Numbered from the stretch's first letter, positions 1 to 8,152 are shown. The stretch: 64,000 nucleotides of DNA from CBDFHC01 sp965247585 (GCA_965247585.1 CBDFHC010000005.1:806001-870000); one strand, 5' to 3'. The notes: generated from the letters alone by a model not told the origin. Numbers and translations are program-made.

Positions 1-2
1 TC

Positions 3-581
3 CCTGCCGTCAAGACCTTCGACACCTTCGACTTTACGGCCATCCCGTCGGTGAACAAGGCGCTGGTGATGGAGTTGGCCCGCTGCGAATACGTCCAAAA
101 CCGGGAGAACGTCATCGCCGTCGGCAACAGCGGCACCGGCAAGACCCACGTGGCCCTGGGACTGGGCCTGGCCGCCTGCCAGAAAGGGATGTCCGTGGGC
201 TTCACCACCGCCGCCGCCCTGGTCCACGAGTTGATGGAGGCCCGGGATGAAAGACGTCTGCTCAGCCTCCAGAGACAACTTTCCCGCCTCAGCCTGCTGA
301 TCATCGACGAACTGGGCTTCGTGCCCCTGTCACCCACCGGGGCGGAACTGCTCTTCGAGGTCTTCAGCCAGCGCTACGAGCGGGGCTCAATCCTGGTGAC
401 CACCAACCTTCCCTTCGACGAGTGGACCGAGGTCTTCGGGTCGGAGAGGCTCACCGGGGCCCTGCTGGACCGCCTCACCCACCACGTCCACATCCTGGAG
501 ATGAACGGCGAGAGCTACCGGCTCAAGCGTAGCAGAGAGGGAGTTGCCTCCCAAACTCAAGACAAGCCTCACCAAGAATAG
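3..581 (+). CDS. istB: IS21-family helper ATPase IstB (5' end outside window)
   Basis: AAA+ ATPase that assists the IstA transposase of IS21 elements. The frame is open from the first bases of the window, so the true start lies upstream. Visible motifs are a Walker A (VGNSGTGKTH, bases about 120-150), a Walker B region (LLIIDELGF) and the family block TTNLPFDEW followed by LTGALLDRLTHH. The C-terminus (GESYRLKRS) is where IstB proteins normally end, so only the N-terminus is missing. The partner istA would lie upstream of base 1. The family assignment is firm; whether the element is still active cannot be judged here. Confidence 0.95.
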   Translation, partial: PAVKTFDTFDFTAIPSVNKALVMELARCEYVQNRENVIAVGNSGTGKTHVALGLGLAACQKGMSVGFTTAAALVHELMEARDERRLLSLQRQLSRLSLLIIDELGFVPLSPTGAELLFEVFSQRYERGSILVTTNLPFDEWTEVFGSERLTGALLDRLTHHVHILEMNGESYRLKRSREGVASQTQDKPHQE

Positions 582-760
582 GTAGCATCAAGACCTTCCT
601 GCCTGTCCTCTGCTGACCCACCCGTAAGCAGGCCATTTCCCTCAACAAGTGGTGCGGACATTTATGCTGGCCAGTTAGCTCGGACTTTTTCGCTGAACAT
701 GAACACACCAGGTGGTACAGCTTTACTCCGCCCCAGTGGCCCAACATGCCTCCGCCATTG
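582..760. mobile_element. Distal end of the IS21 element and junction with an IS630 remnant
   Basis: Non-coding stretch between the istB stop and the point (about 761) where sequence identical to the IS630 copy at 43.5-44.7 kb begins. It should contain the right terminus of the IS21 element, but the partner end lies outside the window, so the exact boundary cannot be fixed. I see no gene in it. Confidence 0.4.
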
Positions 761-1213
761 ACACCCTGGCGGGCTGGAGGCATGTGGCAGTGACCGAACG
801 TCGTACCATGGTGGACTTCGCTCAGCAGATGCGGTGGCTGGCCGATGAAGCTTACCCAGCGTCCGAGAAGATCCGGGTGGTGCTGGACAACCTCAACACC
901 CACAAACCAGCTTCCCTCTACGAAACCTTCGAGCCCAAGGAGGCTAGGCGAATACGCAAACGCTTGGAGTTTCACTACACTCCCAAGCACGGTAGTTGGC
1001 TCAACATGGCAGAGATCGAGTTCAGTGTCTTGGCCAGGCGAGTCCTGCGCCGGCGTATTGCCGATGAAGAGACTTTGAGTGGCGAGATCGCGGCCCTGGA
1101 GGCAGAACGAAACCAAGCCGGAGCAACCATTGACTGGAGATTCTCCACTGTGGACGCCCGAGTCAAGCTTCACCATCTCTATCCTGCCAACAATTAGGTT
1201 GACTGAGTACTAG
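761..1213 (+). pseudogene. Truncated IS630-family transposase (C-terminal part)
   Basis: DDE endonuclease remnant. From about base 761 (residues LAGWRHVAVTERR) to the stop at 1197 the translation is identical to the complete IS630 copy at 43553-44676. The N-terminal helix-turn-helix half and the first catalytic Asp are missing. The second Asp (VLDNLNTHK) and the Glu block (GSWLNMAEIEF) remain. The 13-bp terminal repeat GTTGACTGAGTAC follows at 1198-1210, then a TA. An open frame from 712 reads into it, but the first 16 or so residues come from unrelated DNA. The perfect match implies recent transposition followed by a deletion at the other end. Confidence 0.9.
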
Positions 1214-1495
1214 CGCACTACTCGGAAGTCTGATTTTGAAGCTGTTTCAATGATCTCATCTATCCGTGATTGGTCTAGTGAGAATGAATCTATTATCATT
1301 AGAACTCTGTCGCCCCCGGCTATATCTGGATTCGATTTTGCAAAGTCGGCTTCTACCGAGAGTTGACGATTCAGCCCATCCGTATCTGTTAATTTTGCGG
1401 ATGTCACAAACCGCCCCAGCGCCGCGTCGTAGTACCGCGCGTTGTAGAAGTAGAGCCCCGTCCCGTCTAGCCGCTAGTCAGTAAACCTCGTGACC
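1210..1495 (-). pseudogene. RHS-repeat protein C-terminal fragment, cut by IS630
   Basis: Reading leftward from about 1495, the frame gives the RHS hallmark RLDGTGLYFYNARYYD and then ALGRFV, which ends the conserved core. It switches to a short unique tip (about 55 residues starting SAKLTDTDG) instead of the usual SADTIVPS. A TAG at 1474-1476 replaces the Gln codon of the TGQRLDG motif that is intact in the neighbouring copy. The tip stops at 1210-1212, where the TA target site meets the IS630 terminus, so the original tip continued further and was cut. No start codon or N-terminal core is present: this is an orphan fragment. Confidence 0.75.
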
Positions 1496-1500
1496 CTGAA

Positions 1501-1737
1501 CTAACTGCCATTCCCACGAGAATTAGGATCATCGGCATTGTCTTGGCTGGCGTAGGGATCCAGACCTAAGCGTTTATATGTGAGCAAATACAATACAACC
1601 ACTCCTAGGACTAAGATCACGGTTGTAACAACTGTCACCATCGTAGCCTCTAGCAACAAGACGGATGCGGTGATACTCAGTGCCAAACCTGCCACAACTG
1701 AAACAGTGGATATCCCTATTACTATCAGTCGACGCAA
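1501..1737 (-). CDS. Small two-helix membrane protein, candidate immunity or accessory gene of the RHS array
   Basis: A 78-residue protein with a TTG start. Two long hydrophobic stretches (about residues 5-28 and 34-55) are followed by a charged tail (YKRLGLDPYASQDNADD). I do not recognise a family. It starts 7 bases after the stop of the membrane protein encoded at 1744-1938 and ends just before the next RHS fragment, so it sits where RHS loci carry immunity genes. Its function is inferred from position only; it could also be a decayed or chance frame, although the clear helix pattern argues against chance. Confidence 0.45.
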   Translation of the reverse strand: MRRLIVIGISTVSVVAGLALSITASVLLLEATMVTVVTTVILVLGVVVLYLLTYKRLGLDPYASQDNADDPNSRGNGS

Positions 1738-1743
1738 TGTTCG

Positions 1744-1938
1744 TTACTGGCCTCTTTCAAGCTCAAATACTCCCGTTAAGAGCAGTAATGCCGTCGCTAG
1801 GGCTACAGGTGACGCTATCAGGAGCACGGCGTCGCAGATTCTGAGACTAGGATTGCCTTTGGGCAGGGGGTAAGACTCCACGCTGGCAACAAGAAACATC
1901 GCCGCCAGGATCAGCAGTATTATGACTTTACGATCCAT
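1744..1938 (-). CDS. Small membrane protein directly behind an RHS tip
   Basis: A 64-residue protein with an ATG start. An N-terminal hydrophobic segment (MDRKVIILLILAAMFLVAS) could be a signal anchor, and a second helix follows (DAVLLIASPVALATALLLL). It begins 24 bases after the stop of the RHS tip at 1963-3102 and is followed after 6 bases by another small membrane protein, so the three look co-transcribed. Tip plus a tightly linked small gene is the usual RHS toxin-immunity layout, and this tip itself has long hydrophobic Gly/Val-rich stretches. No known family recognised; role inferred. Confidence 0.5.
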   Translation of the reverse strand: MDRKVIILLILAAMFLVASVESYPLPKGNPSLRICDAVLLIASPVALATALLLLTGVFELERGQ

Positions 1939-1962
1939 ATCGCGGTGCTTTGACCGCGGTTA

Positions 1963-3102
1963 TCAAATTCCCATCCAATATGGCAATTCAAAGTTTGCCT
2001 GACTATCCAGAATCCGGCTTTCACTCGCAGGCACTTGATCGGTGGGGGGCCAATAGGCGTCTTCGATAACTTTCTCTCCCACGGATATTGCAACTGCGCC
2101 CCAGCTTATATGACCCAGACCTAGGCCGATTACAACCATTCCGGCAGTCACGGCCAACGGGGTGGCAGGGCCAGTTGCAGGCGACCCTGCAGTCATGGCT
2201 GAACCAAGACCGACCAAGTGGACGCCAGAATAAACCAATCCTACACCAAGAATAACAACAACTCCTCCGGTGGCGGCTTGTCCGAAACAGTCCCAGCAAT
2301 TGTCGACGAATGTTTCTTCTAGGGCTTCCACCACCGGCACTCCAGTGGCCTGCCAGGCGCTCAACAACGCTGCGTTGCTCTTATCGGCTACCACACTAGT
2401 CACGGTTGGCACACTAGAGATAGCGTCAACCACAGGAACGCTCACAGTCTGCCAGGCGTTTGTGACTGCGTCCTGAGACTCATGCCAGCCGGTTGAGATT
2501 GCTCCTGGCACCCGGTCAACTGTCAGATTCTTTAGATCATCTAACTTGTCAGGGATGTCATCTGCCTTTTTAACTAGGTCCTTAGCTGCCTGGCAGACTT
2601 TCCCGAAAATCGAGATACTGTGTCCCGTTGGGTCCGTGAACCTAAGCGGGTTGTTCAGGACATAGGCATACCGGTTCAACGCCTGTGGATTTACCATCGA
2701 AGGCACAATCGTATCCGCGCTCACAAACCTCCCCAGCGCCACGTCATAGTACCGCGCGTTGTAGAAGTACAGCCCTGTCCCGTCCAGCCGCTGCCCGGTA
2801 AATTTCTTGTCCGTGCCAAAGCTGCCACTGGAACTCCGCGTCTCCCCAAACGGCTTGTACTTCTGCGTCCCCACCGTCGATCCGGCGCTGCCCGTCGCCA
2901 CGCTTGAACTCCCCAGGTGGTCCTGGTGCACGTACCGCAGCGTTGCCCCCTCCTTCACCGCCACCATCCGTCCCCCCAAATAGTAGTACTTCGTCACCGT
3001 TCCCGTGGTCACGTTCTTCTGGTAGTACCCGTTAACAAATACGGTCGTCTCCCCGCCCTCGGTCTTCTTCACCCGCGCCCCGTCCCGTCCGGAGGCTGCC
3101 CC
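1963..3102 (-). pseudogene. 5'-truncated RHS protein with a hydrophobic C-terminal tip
   Basis: RHS/YD-repeat fragment. From about 3102 it shows the end of the RHS core: VKKTEGGETTVF, YYYLGGRMVAVKEG, HQDHLGSSSVATG, YKPFGETRSSSG, TGQRLDGTGLYFYNARYYD and RYAYVLNNPLRFTDPTGH. A unique tip of about 220 residues follows the DPTGH junction. The tip opens with a linker DDIPDKLDDLKNLTVDRVP that is nearly repeated in the next cassette and contains Gly/Val-rich hydrophobic segments. A GTG at 3070-3072 could start a 369-residue product, but full RHS proteins are far longer and similarity ends abruptly near 3100, so I call it a displaced 3' end. Known RHS tips are toxic effectors; the activity of this one is not recognisable. 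Confidence 0.8.
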
Positions 3103-3148
3103 GCGAACTTCCTCTCCTCATCTCGATCCTCAACTGGAGATGTTTGTT

Positions 3149-3523
3149 CTAAGGTTTACCCGTGATCGTCACAATACGGTCAAGCGCTTCTAGCTGAAAC
3201 CAGGTAAATACCCTTTGATCTACTAGTGAGCCATCCCTGGCTACCGCATGGAATATGAATTTGAAGTAGTTGGCTTCTCTTCTACTATATATATTCCCAA
3301 CGAATTGGTAAGTGTCACTCTCAAGAGGCTCGATGAAGACGTCATATTGTTCGCAACAGACATCATACGGCTCGGTGGTTTCAATAGGCACAATGTCGAA
3401 AAGGATTTTTACTGCCTGGGTTGACCTGTTTTCAAAAGTAAACCGTGGTCCTTGTTCGCAACCGACGACTGCGAAAAGCAACACAATTATGAGAGTCAGG
3501 AGCGCTGCAATTTTCCGTTTCAT
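3149..3523 (-). CDS. Small lipoprotein, candidate RHS immunity protein
   Basis: A 124-residue protein with a lipoprotein signal: MKRK, a hydrophobic run, then the lipobox AVVGC at about residues 18-22. The mature part looks like a small beta-rich domain (FTFENRSTQAVKI ... VFTWFQLEALDRIVTITG). It starts 40 bases after the end of the RHS tip at 3563-4867 and precedes the next RHS fragment. It resembles the lipoprotein at 4895-5266 in length, lipobox and the shared end pattern F-T-x-x-x-L ... V-I/T-I-T, so the two are probably distant paralogues. An immunity role in the envelope is inferred from position. Confidence 0.6.
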   Translation of the reverse strand: MKRKIAALLTLIIVLLFAVVGCEQGPRFTFENRSTQAVKILFDIVPIETTEPYDVCCEQYDVFIEPLESDTYQFVGNIYSRREANYFKFIFHAVARDGSLVDQRVFTWFQLEALDRIVTITGKP

Positions 3524-3562
3524 GGCCCGCAGTTGGAGCTATTGCTATTTGCTTCGATTATT

Positions 3563-4867
3563 CTAACAACAGCCCGCCATAAGGAATATCGGCTCGTTGA
3601 TAAAATTAACAATGTCTTCCCAAATATAAGTGGGTCCAGTAGTGGGTTGATCCTGGCCAGCTGCGTCTCGAGCTCCTACCTCCTCGGGGTGATAGAGGTA
3701 AGCTTCATAAACACTACCGTAAAGCCCAACTCCCAAAACCCACTGTAAGGCGTACTGTGTAAGCCCACCGAAAGTGCCTAGAGGGTTACTTTTCTGACTG
3801 GATACATGATGATCTTCATGCGGTACACTCGTTCCAGAAAGATGGGTTCGAGAAATTACGAAGGGTGCAATTGTCACATTGTCCGTGTGCAAAACATTCA
3901 CGAGCACCCCCAGGAGACCGCCATCCACGACGACGTTGTGGATCTCGGATGTCGGCCCTTGAACCGTGCGCCATTCTCTTATTCCAATTACGTCCTCAAT
4001 ATAGTACGTACCCGCACTTATAGCATACGTCTCAGCCGTATCGATGATTAGCTCGGAAGTTTGACGCACCTGCCCCGCTACGACGGCAGCTGCTGGGGGA
4101 ACTCTGTCAACAGTTAAATCTTTCAGATCGTCCAGCTTTTCCGGTATATCGTCGATCTTTCCAGGGACGTCACAAGCTTTTCCGACAATTTAAGCTTTCT
4201 TTACGAACCGAAATGGTCCTTTACAGTGTCCCGTTGGGTCCGTGAACCTAAGCGGGTTGTTCAGGACATAGGCATACCGGTTCAACGCCTGTGGATTTAC
4301 CATAGATGGCACAATCGTATCCGCACTCACAAACCGCCCCAACGCCGCGTCGTAGTACCGTGCGTTGTAGAAGTACAGCCCCGTTCCGTCCAGACGCTAC
4401 CCCGTGAATTTCCGGTCCGTGCCAAAGCTGCCACTGGAACTCCGCGTTTCCCCGAACGGCTTGTACGTCTGCGTTCCCACCGACGCCCCGGTGTTGTCCG
4501 TCGCCACGCTAGAGCTGCCCAGGTGGTCCTGGTGCACGTACTCCAGCGTTGTCCCCTCCTTCACCGCCACCATCCGGCCCCCCAGGTAGTAGTACTTGGT
4601 CACCGTGCCCGTGGTTGTGTTCTTCTGGTAATACCTGTTTATAAATACGGTGGTTTTCCCACCCTCGGTCTTCTTCACCCGCACCCCGTCGCCGTCGTAG
4701 ACGTAGCTGGCCGACGCCGCGGTGTTGGCCGTCATCTGCCGCTCCACGTTCCAGGTCAGCGTATCGGCGCCTCTCGTTGTCATGTCGCCGTTGCCGTCGT
4801 AGGCGTAGCTGGTGCTCCCCGCCACCATCACCGCGTGGGGCTTCGACGACCCGTAGGTGTAGCTCAC
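3563..4867 (-). pseudogene. RHS protein fragment with tip, interrupted by two in-frame stops
   Basis: The frame begins YTYGSSKPHAV (GTG at 4867) and carries the RHS core: YAYDGNGDMTTRG, YVYDGDGVRVKKTEGG, HQDHLGSSSVATD and YKPFGETRSSSG. A TAG at 4397-4399 replaces the Gln of TGQRLDG; the frame then continues RLDGTGLYFYNARYYD to the DPTGH junction. A second stop (TAA, 4190-4192) lies just after the junction. Beyond it the tip reads on with the linker DDIPEKLDDLKDLTVDRVP and then about 170 unique residues from MRQTSELIIDTAETYA (ATG at 4069), ending at 3563. The distal tip could be translated separately from that ATG. Tip activity not recognised. Confidence 0.8.
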
Positions 4868-4894
4868 CCCCTACTCATAAAAGGCACGTGAAAC

Positions 4895-5266
4895 CTATTC
4901 TATGCCCGTCTCAGTGATGACCAACTGCCAGTCCCGTTGGTCTAGTTCCTCTCGAGTGAACGTATGACGGATTATCCGTCCTTCTTCCAAATATTCGACT
5001 GCTATTGTGTATTGGGGGTGCCCTCCCACTGTATCTAACAGTATCGTAGCCTGCATGCGACTTTCGACAACAACCTTATCTCCAAAAATCGGCCTCTTCT
5101 CGGTGGCGACCCGGAGGAAATTGCCCTCCGATCCTAGAATCCTTATCCCAACCGGCTCAACTAAGGGATTGTGGATCTCTATAGGGATTTCCTCCGGGTC
5201 GCATGCCAACCCAATCATGGCCATGTTCGCCAAGACGATCGCTAATCTAAATGCACGCCACTTCAA
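4895..5266 (-). CDS. Small lipoprotein, second candidate RHS immunity protein
   Basis: A 123-residue lipoprotein candidate: positively charged MKWRAFR, a hydrophobic run and the lipobox MIGLAC at about residue 22, then an acidic start of the mature chain (DPEEIPIEI). The end (HTFTREELDQRDWQLVITE) matches in pattern the lipoprotein at 3149-3523, although overall identity is low. It lies 81 bases downstream of the metallopeptidase-like tip (5348-5650) and upstream of the next RHS fragment. The repeated order of tip then about 124-residue lipoprotein is the main argument for an immunity or tip-linked role. Confidence 0.6.
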   Translation of the reverse strand: MKWRAFRLAIVLANMAMIGLACDPEEIPIEIHNPLVEPVGIRILGSEGNFLRVATEKRPIFGDKVVVESRMQATILLDTVGGHPQYTIAVEYLEEGRIIRHTFTREELDQRDWQLVITETGIE

Positions 5267-5347
5267 TTGCGATTACGAAAACCCAAAAGAGTTAGCAGCA
5301 ATAGCCGTGTGTCAAATACGTCGTCATGGGATCGTAACCGTCAACTG

Positions 5348-5650
5348 CTACATAGGGGGTAGCAGGCCGGGAATGGGGGAGCCGGTGGGATAGAAGTAGG
5401 CTGACTCGAATTCACCAGCTCGACTTTCCCACACGTTGTCATAGTACGTGCTACCTGACCGCTGCAGGAGGTAATCAATGTAAAACGCCTCGCCAAAGGC
5501 GTACTGGTCAAAAGCGTGGCCCAGTTCATGAATCAGTAGCTCGGTATCTAGGCCTCCAGGGCCAACCCTAATGATGTCTCGTGCAGTTATAATGGTTTGA
5601 TCCAATGTGATAGCAGCAAGGCGTTCCCCCAATCCAGTGGTCTTTTTCAG
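5348..5650 (-). pseudogene. Orphan RHS-type tip with HExxH metallopeptidase motif
   Basis: A frame of about 100 residues without its own core or start. Its centre is LLIHELGHAFDQYAFG (about 5490-5540), a zinc-protease HExxH helix, followed about 35 residues later by ESRAGEFESAYF, whose Glu could be the third ligand. This layout resembles the metallopeptidase domains (DUF4157-like) often found as C-terminal tips of RHS and other polymorphic toxins. Upstream, the reading switches abruptly near 5640-5650 to a CBS-domain gene in another frame, so the tip was pasted there by recombination. It is followed by a lipoprotein gene. Domain assignment is moderately sure; it is unlikely to be expressed as it stands. 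Confidence 0.6.
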
Positions 5651-6209
5651 CAGTTTCCACGCTGGCCAGCTCCAGCACCCGGACAACGTCTTCCCGCCAG
5701 ATCATCCCCACCGGGCGGCCGTCCTCCAGCACCGGCAACTGCGGATGGCCGTTCCTCAGCACCAGCTCCAGCGCCCGCTCCAGCGGGTCCAACGCGGATA
5801 TGGCCTCCAGCTCTCGCGCCGGCGTCATCACCTCGAAAACCTGCCTCCACCCTCTCGCCTCTGCCGCCATCTTGGCTACGTCAGAAACAGTGACAATTCC
5901 CACCAGCGCATCGCCGTCCACCACCAGGAAGGCCCTCTGGAGTCCCGGCGACATGTGGAGGTCAACCAGCTACTGCACCGTCAGCCCCGGCGATACCATT
6001 GGACATCCGCGGTGGAAAGCGTCGCCAACCGTCCTCCCCAAGAGCCGGCACTTCGTGGCCTCTTGCCGCCTGCTGGAAGAGGCCAGCCAGGAAAGGAACC
6101 ACCCCACAAATGCCAGCCATAGCCCTCCCGCCAGGCAACGGCCCGCGAAAGTGCCACTTATACCTATGGCAACAAGCCAAAGGGACGTAATTGCTAAGGA
6201 CGCTTCCAC
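5651..6209 (-). pseudogene. Broken site-2-protease (M50)/CBS protein, C-terminal part
   Basis: From 6209 leftward the frame shows a last membrane segment and cytosolic link typical of M50 proteases with CBS domains (LWLAFVGWFLSWLASSSRRQ). A CBS pair follows (RAFLVVDGDALVGIVTVSDV ... VFEVMTP ... GHPQLPVLEDGRPVGMIWRED). A TAG at 5970-5972 interrupts the frame where homologues read VQELVD. The 3' end is replaced near 5650 by the metallopeptidase-like tip, and the catalytic HExxH part of the protease is absent upstream. It is therefore a remnant with 5' loss, a nonsense mutation and a 3' chimera. Confidence 0.7.
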
Positions 6210-6416
6210 CCCGAAGCAGCGTTCACACCATCCACGGGACTCGGGCCTGTCACAAACCTGGCGGGCGCCACCAGCCCCAAGGCACTACACCCCGTCCTAT
6301 CGCCTGATCGAAGTTTGGGCCGAACCTTAGAAATTACCTAAACTTCTGTCGGCCATCGCCAGCGACCAAAGGAGATCGCCCCAGGAACGGCGAAGTGCGC
6401 CGCTTCGCCGGAGCGC

Positions 6417-6815
6417 CTATTCGAACCCCGGAGGGTGACTCTTCAGCTCTATGGTGTTGCCCTCGGAGTCCTTGATGTAGAAAGAACGGCCCCATCCCTG
6501 GGCGCCCCAGCGACGCCCGGTCCTCCGGCCCAGCTCAATGCCCTTCCCCTCGAACTCCGCCTCCAACTGCTCCATATCCGTAGGCTCGATCACCAAGCAG
6601 AAGTGGTCGACGTTGTTGCCATCCGGATTGCGTTCCGACTGGACCAGGTCAATGATGGCGCTGCCGGAAAGCCGGACTGACGGGAACGGGGCGTCACCCG
6701 AGCGGAACTCGTCCAACCTGAGCGCCTCTAGCCCCAAGGTGCCCGTATAGAACTCCAACGCGCGATCAACGTCATTCACGTTCAGCACCAGATGGTCAAA
6801 CCCTATTACCTTCAT
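6417..6815 (-). CDS. VOC (glyoxalase/bleomycin-resistance) family protein
   Basis: A 132-residue single-domain vicinal-oxygen-chelate protein. It has the two beta-alpha-beta-beta-beta modules expected: KVIGFDHLVLNVNDVDRALE ... YTGTLGLEALR in the first, NVDHFCLVIEPTDMEQLEAE ... RSFYIKDSEGNTIELK in the second. His and Glu residues in HLVLNV, DHFCLV and NTIELK are the likely metal ligands. An RBS (GGAGGG) lies 5 bases before the ATG. It stands alone between the M50/CBS remnant and a divergent MBL gene. Substrate not predictable; fold assignment firm. Confidence 0.85.
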   Translation of the reverse strand: MKVIGFDHLVLNVNDVDRALEFYTGTLGLEALRLDEFRSGDAPFPSVRLSGSAIIDLVQSERNPDGNNVDHFCLVIEPTDMEQLEAEFEGKGIELGRRTGRRWGAQGWGRSFYIKDSEGNTIELKSHPPGFE

Positions 6816-6873
6816 CAGAACCCTCCGTTACTTAGTAATTCGATACTAATTTTAGAATTTATTGGGGAAAAAC

Positions 6874-6904
6874 TTGACAATTTGCATTTTTCTGCCATTA
6901 TGTT
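6874..6904 (+). promoter_or_regulatory. Possible sigma-70-like promoter
   Basis: TTGACA at 6874-6879 is followed, 19 bases on, by TATGTT (6899-6904) in an AT-rich patch of an otherwise GC-rich region. It could drive the MBL gene starting at 7228, about 320 bases downstream. The spacing is longer than the ideal 17, so this is tentative. The rest of the 6816-7227 gap shows no gene I can support. Confidence 0.25.
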
Positions 6905-7206
6905 ATGAGGCTGGAACAGTTTAGCACCCGTGAACCACTGGGTATAGCCAGAATTGGCAGACCCAGACCTGGGGACATTGGGACCCCGAGCGGGTCACGT
7001 TTAACGGTTCTGCCATCGGTTTAGTAGCTAATACAATGGCTGGCATTCTTAATCTATGAAAATACGATTTGGTGGCCGGCTACATGAAAGGGGGTGCATG
7101 AAGAACTGCGGAGGCTGGAGGAAGGCCGGTTACCGGCACCGGAGCCATATGAGCCATCCTAGCCATATACCGCTTATACGTCCTCCCGTCGGGGGGCCCA
7201 CAGGAG

Positions 7207-7231
7207 AAAGGAGGTGATGATGCGGCCATGA
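7207..7231 (+). promoter_or_regulatory. Perfect Shine-Dalgarno with a tiny leader ORF overlapping the MBL start
   Basis: AAAGGAGGTGAT (7207-7218) matches the full anti-SD. Two ATGs at 7217 and 7220 read into the three-residue frame Met-Arg-Pro whose TGA (7229-7231) overlaps the ATG of the MBL gene at 7228 in an ATGA. The SD is better spaced for the ATG at 7220 (5 bases) than for 7228 (13 bases). Ribosomes may therefore load on the minimal ORF and restart at 7228. Visible in sequence; function inferred. Confidence 0.35.
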
Positions 7232-8058
7232 TGACAACCTCAATCAAACTGCTCAGCGATGGCACCATCAAACGAGATGGAGGCTGTATGTTTGGGCACC
7301 TACCCAAGACATCTTGGGAAAACTGGATAGTCACTGACCGGAAAAACCGAATGACGCTGGGTCTAAATTGCTTACTGATCCAGCTGGCGGGCAAGAACAT
7401 CGTCGTCGATACAGGAGTGGGATCGAAAGACGTGGACGGGATGCGGGAAGACTATGGATTGGGTCCCAGCAGGCTGGTAAAGAACCTGAAGAATATGGGA
7501 ATCTCCACAAACCAAGTAGACGTTGTAATACTAACCCATCTTCATTTTGACCATTGTGGAGGTTGCACCAAGCTAGACCGTACCGGATCGTTGGTTCCTA
7601 CCTTCCCCAAAGCCAAACACTACGTTCAGAGGCAGTGCTGGGAAGAGGCACTAAAGCCCAGCGAAAGGTTCAAGGACGTGTACTTTGAACGGGACTTCCG
7701 CCCCATTGAAGACTGGAGTCAGTTGGAGTTGATGGACGGGGATTACGAAATACTTCCCGGCCTGAACGTAATAATGACCAACGGTCCTGCCAAGGGCCAC
7801 CAGATTGTGATGCTGAACCACGGTGGCGAGCGGGTGGCCTTCATGGGAGACCTGGTGCCGACAGCAATGCACTTGGACCTGGCATCTATTCCCTCGTTTG
7901 ACCAATACCCGGAAGAGACCCTTGAAGTGAAGCGAGAGGTGCTAGGCAGGGCAGAAAAAGAGGGTTGGCTCCTGGTCTTTTCCCACGGCATAGACAAGAA
8001 GGCCGGCTACCTGGAACGGCACAATGGAGCGGCCTACCTACGGACCATCGAGTTGTAG
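7228..8058 (+). CDS. MBL-fold metallo-hydrolase
   Basis: A 276-residue metallo-beta-lactamase-fold hydrolase. The dinuclear zinc motif HLHFDHCGG sits at about residues 104-112, with the later metal ligands in GHQIVML (about 190) and FMGDLVP (about 210) and a C-terminal SHGIDKK His. The N-terminal layout (long strand region, then LIQLAGKNIVVDTGVG) resembles YtnP/lactonase-like members that cleave lactone-type substrates. The true substrate is unknown. It is a single gene, closed by a strong hairpin at 8096-8127 and convergent with mtaB. No signal peptide. Confidence 0.9.
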   Translation: MMTTSIKLLSDGTIKRDGGCMFGHLPKTSWENWIVTDRKNRMTLGLNCLLIQLAGKNIVVDTGVGSKDVDGMREDYGLGPSRLVKNLKNMGISTNQVDVVILTHLHFDHCGGCTKLDRTGSLVPTFPKAKHYVQRQCWEEALKPSERFKDVYFERDFRPIEDWSQLELMDGDYEILPGLNVIMTNGPAKGHQIVMLNHGGERVAFMGDLVPTAMHLDLASIPSFDQYPEETLEVKREVLGRAEKEGWLLVFSHGIDKKAGYLERHNGAAYLRTIEL

Positions 8059-8095
8059 CAAACGCCTACACTCAAAAGAAGCCGGTAAACCAAGG

Positions 8096-8127
8096 AAACG
8101 GCGGGCTGATTGATCAGCCCGCCGTTT
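8096..8127. terminator. Bidirectional terminator hairpin
   Basis: A perfect 14-bp stem (AAACGGCGGGCTGA / TCAGCCCGCCGTTT) with a 4-base loop, flanked by A and T runs. It lies between the convergent MBL gene (ends 8058) and mtaB (ends 8153) and can serve both. Confidence 0.85.
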
Positions 8128-8152
8128 GCATTTACGTTGCCCCAAGCCCCGC

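Noticed and set aside
1210..6209. Reassignment of TAG to glutamine, suggested by TAG in several RHS/M50 frames
   Set aside because: Many intact genes in the window end in TAG (fabF, radical SAM, cupin), and these fragments show other decay.
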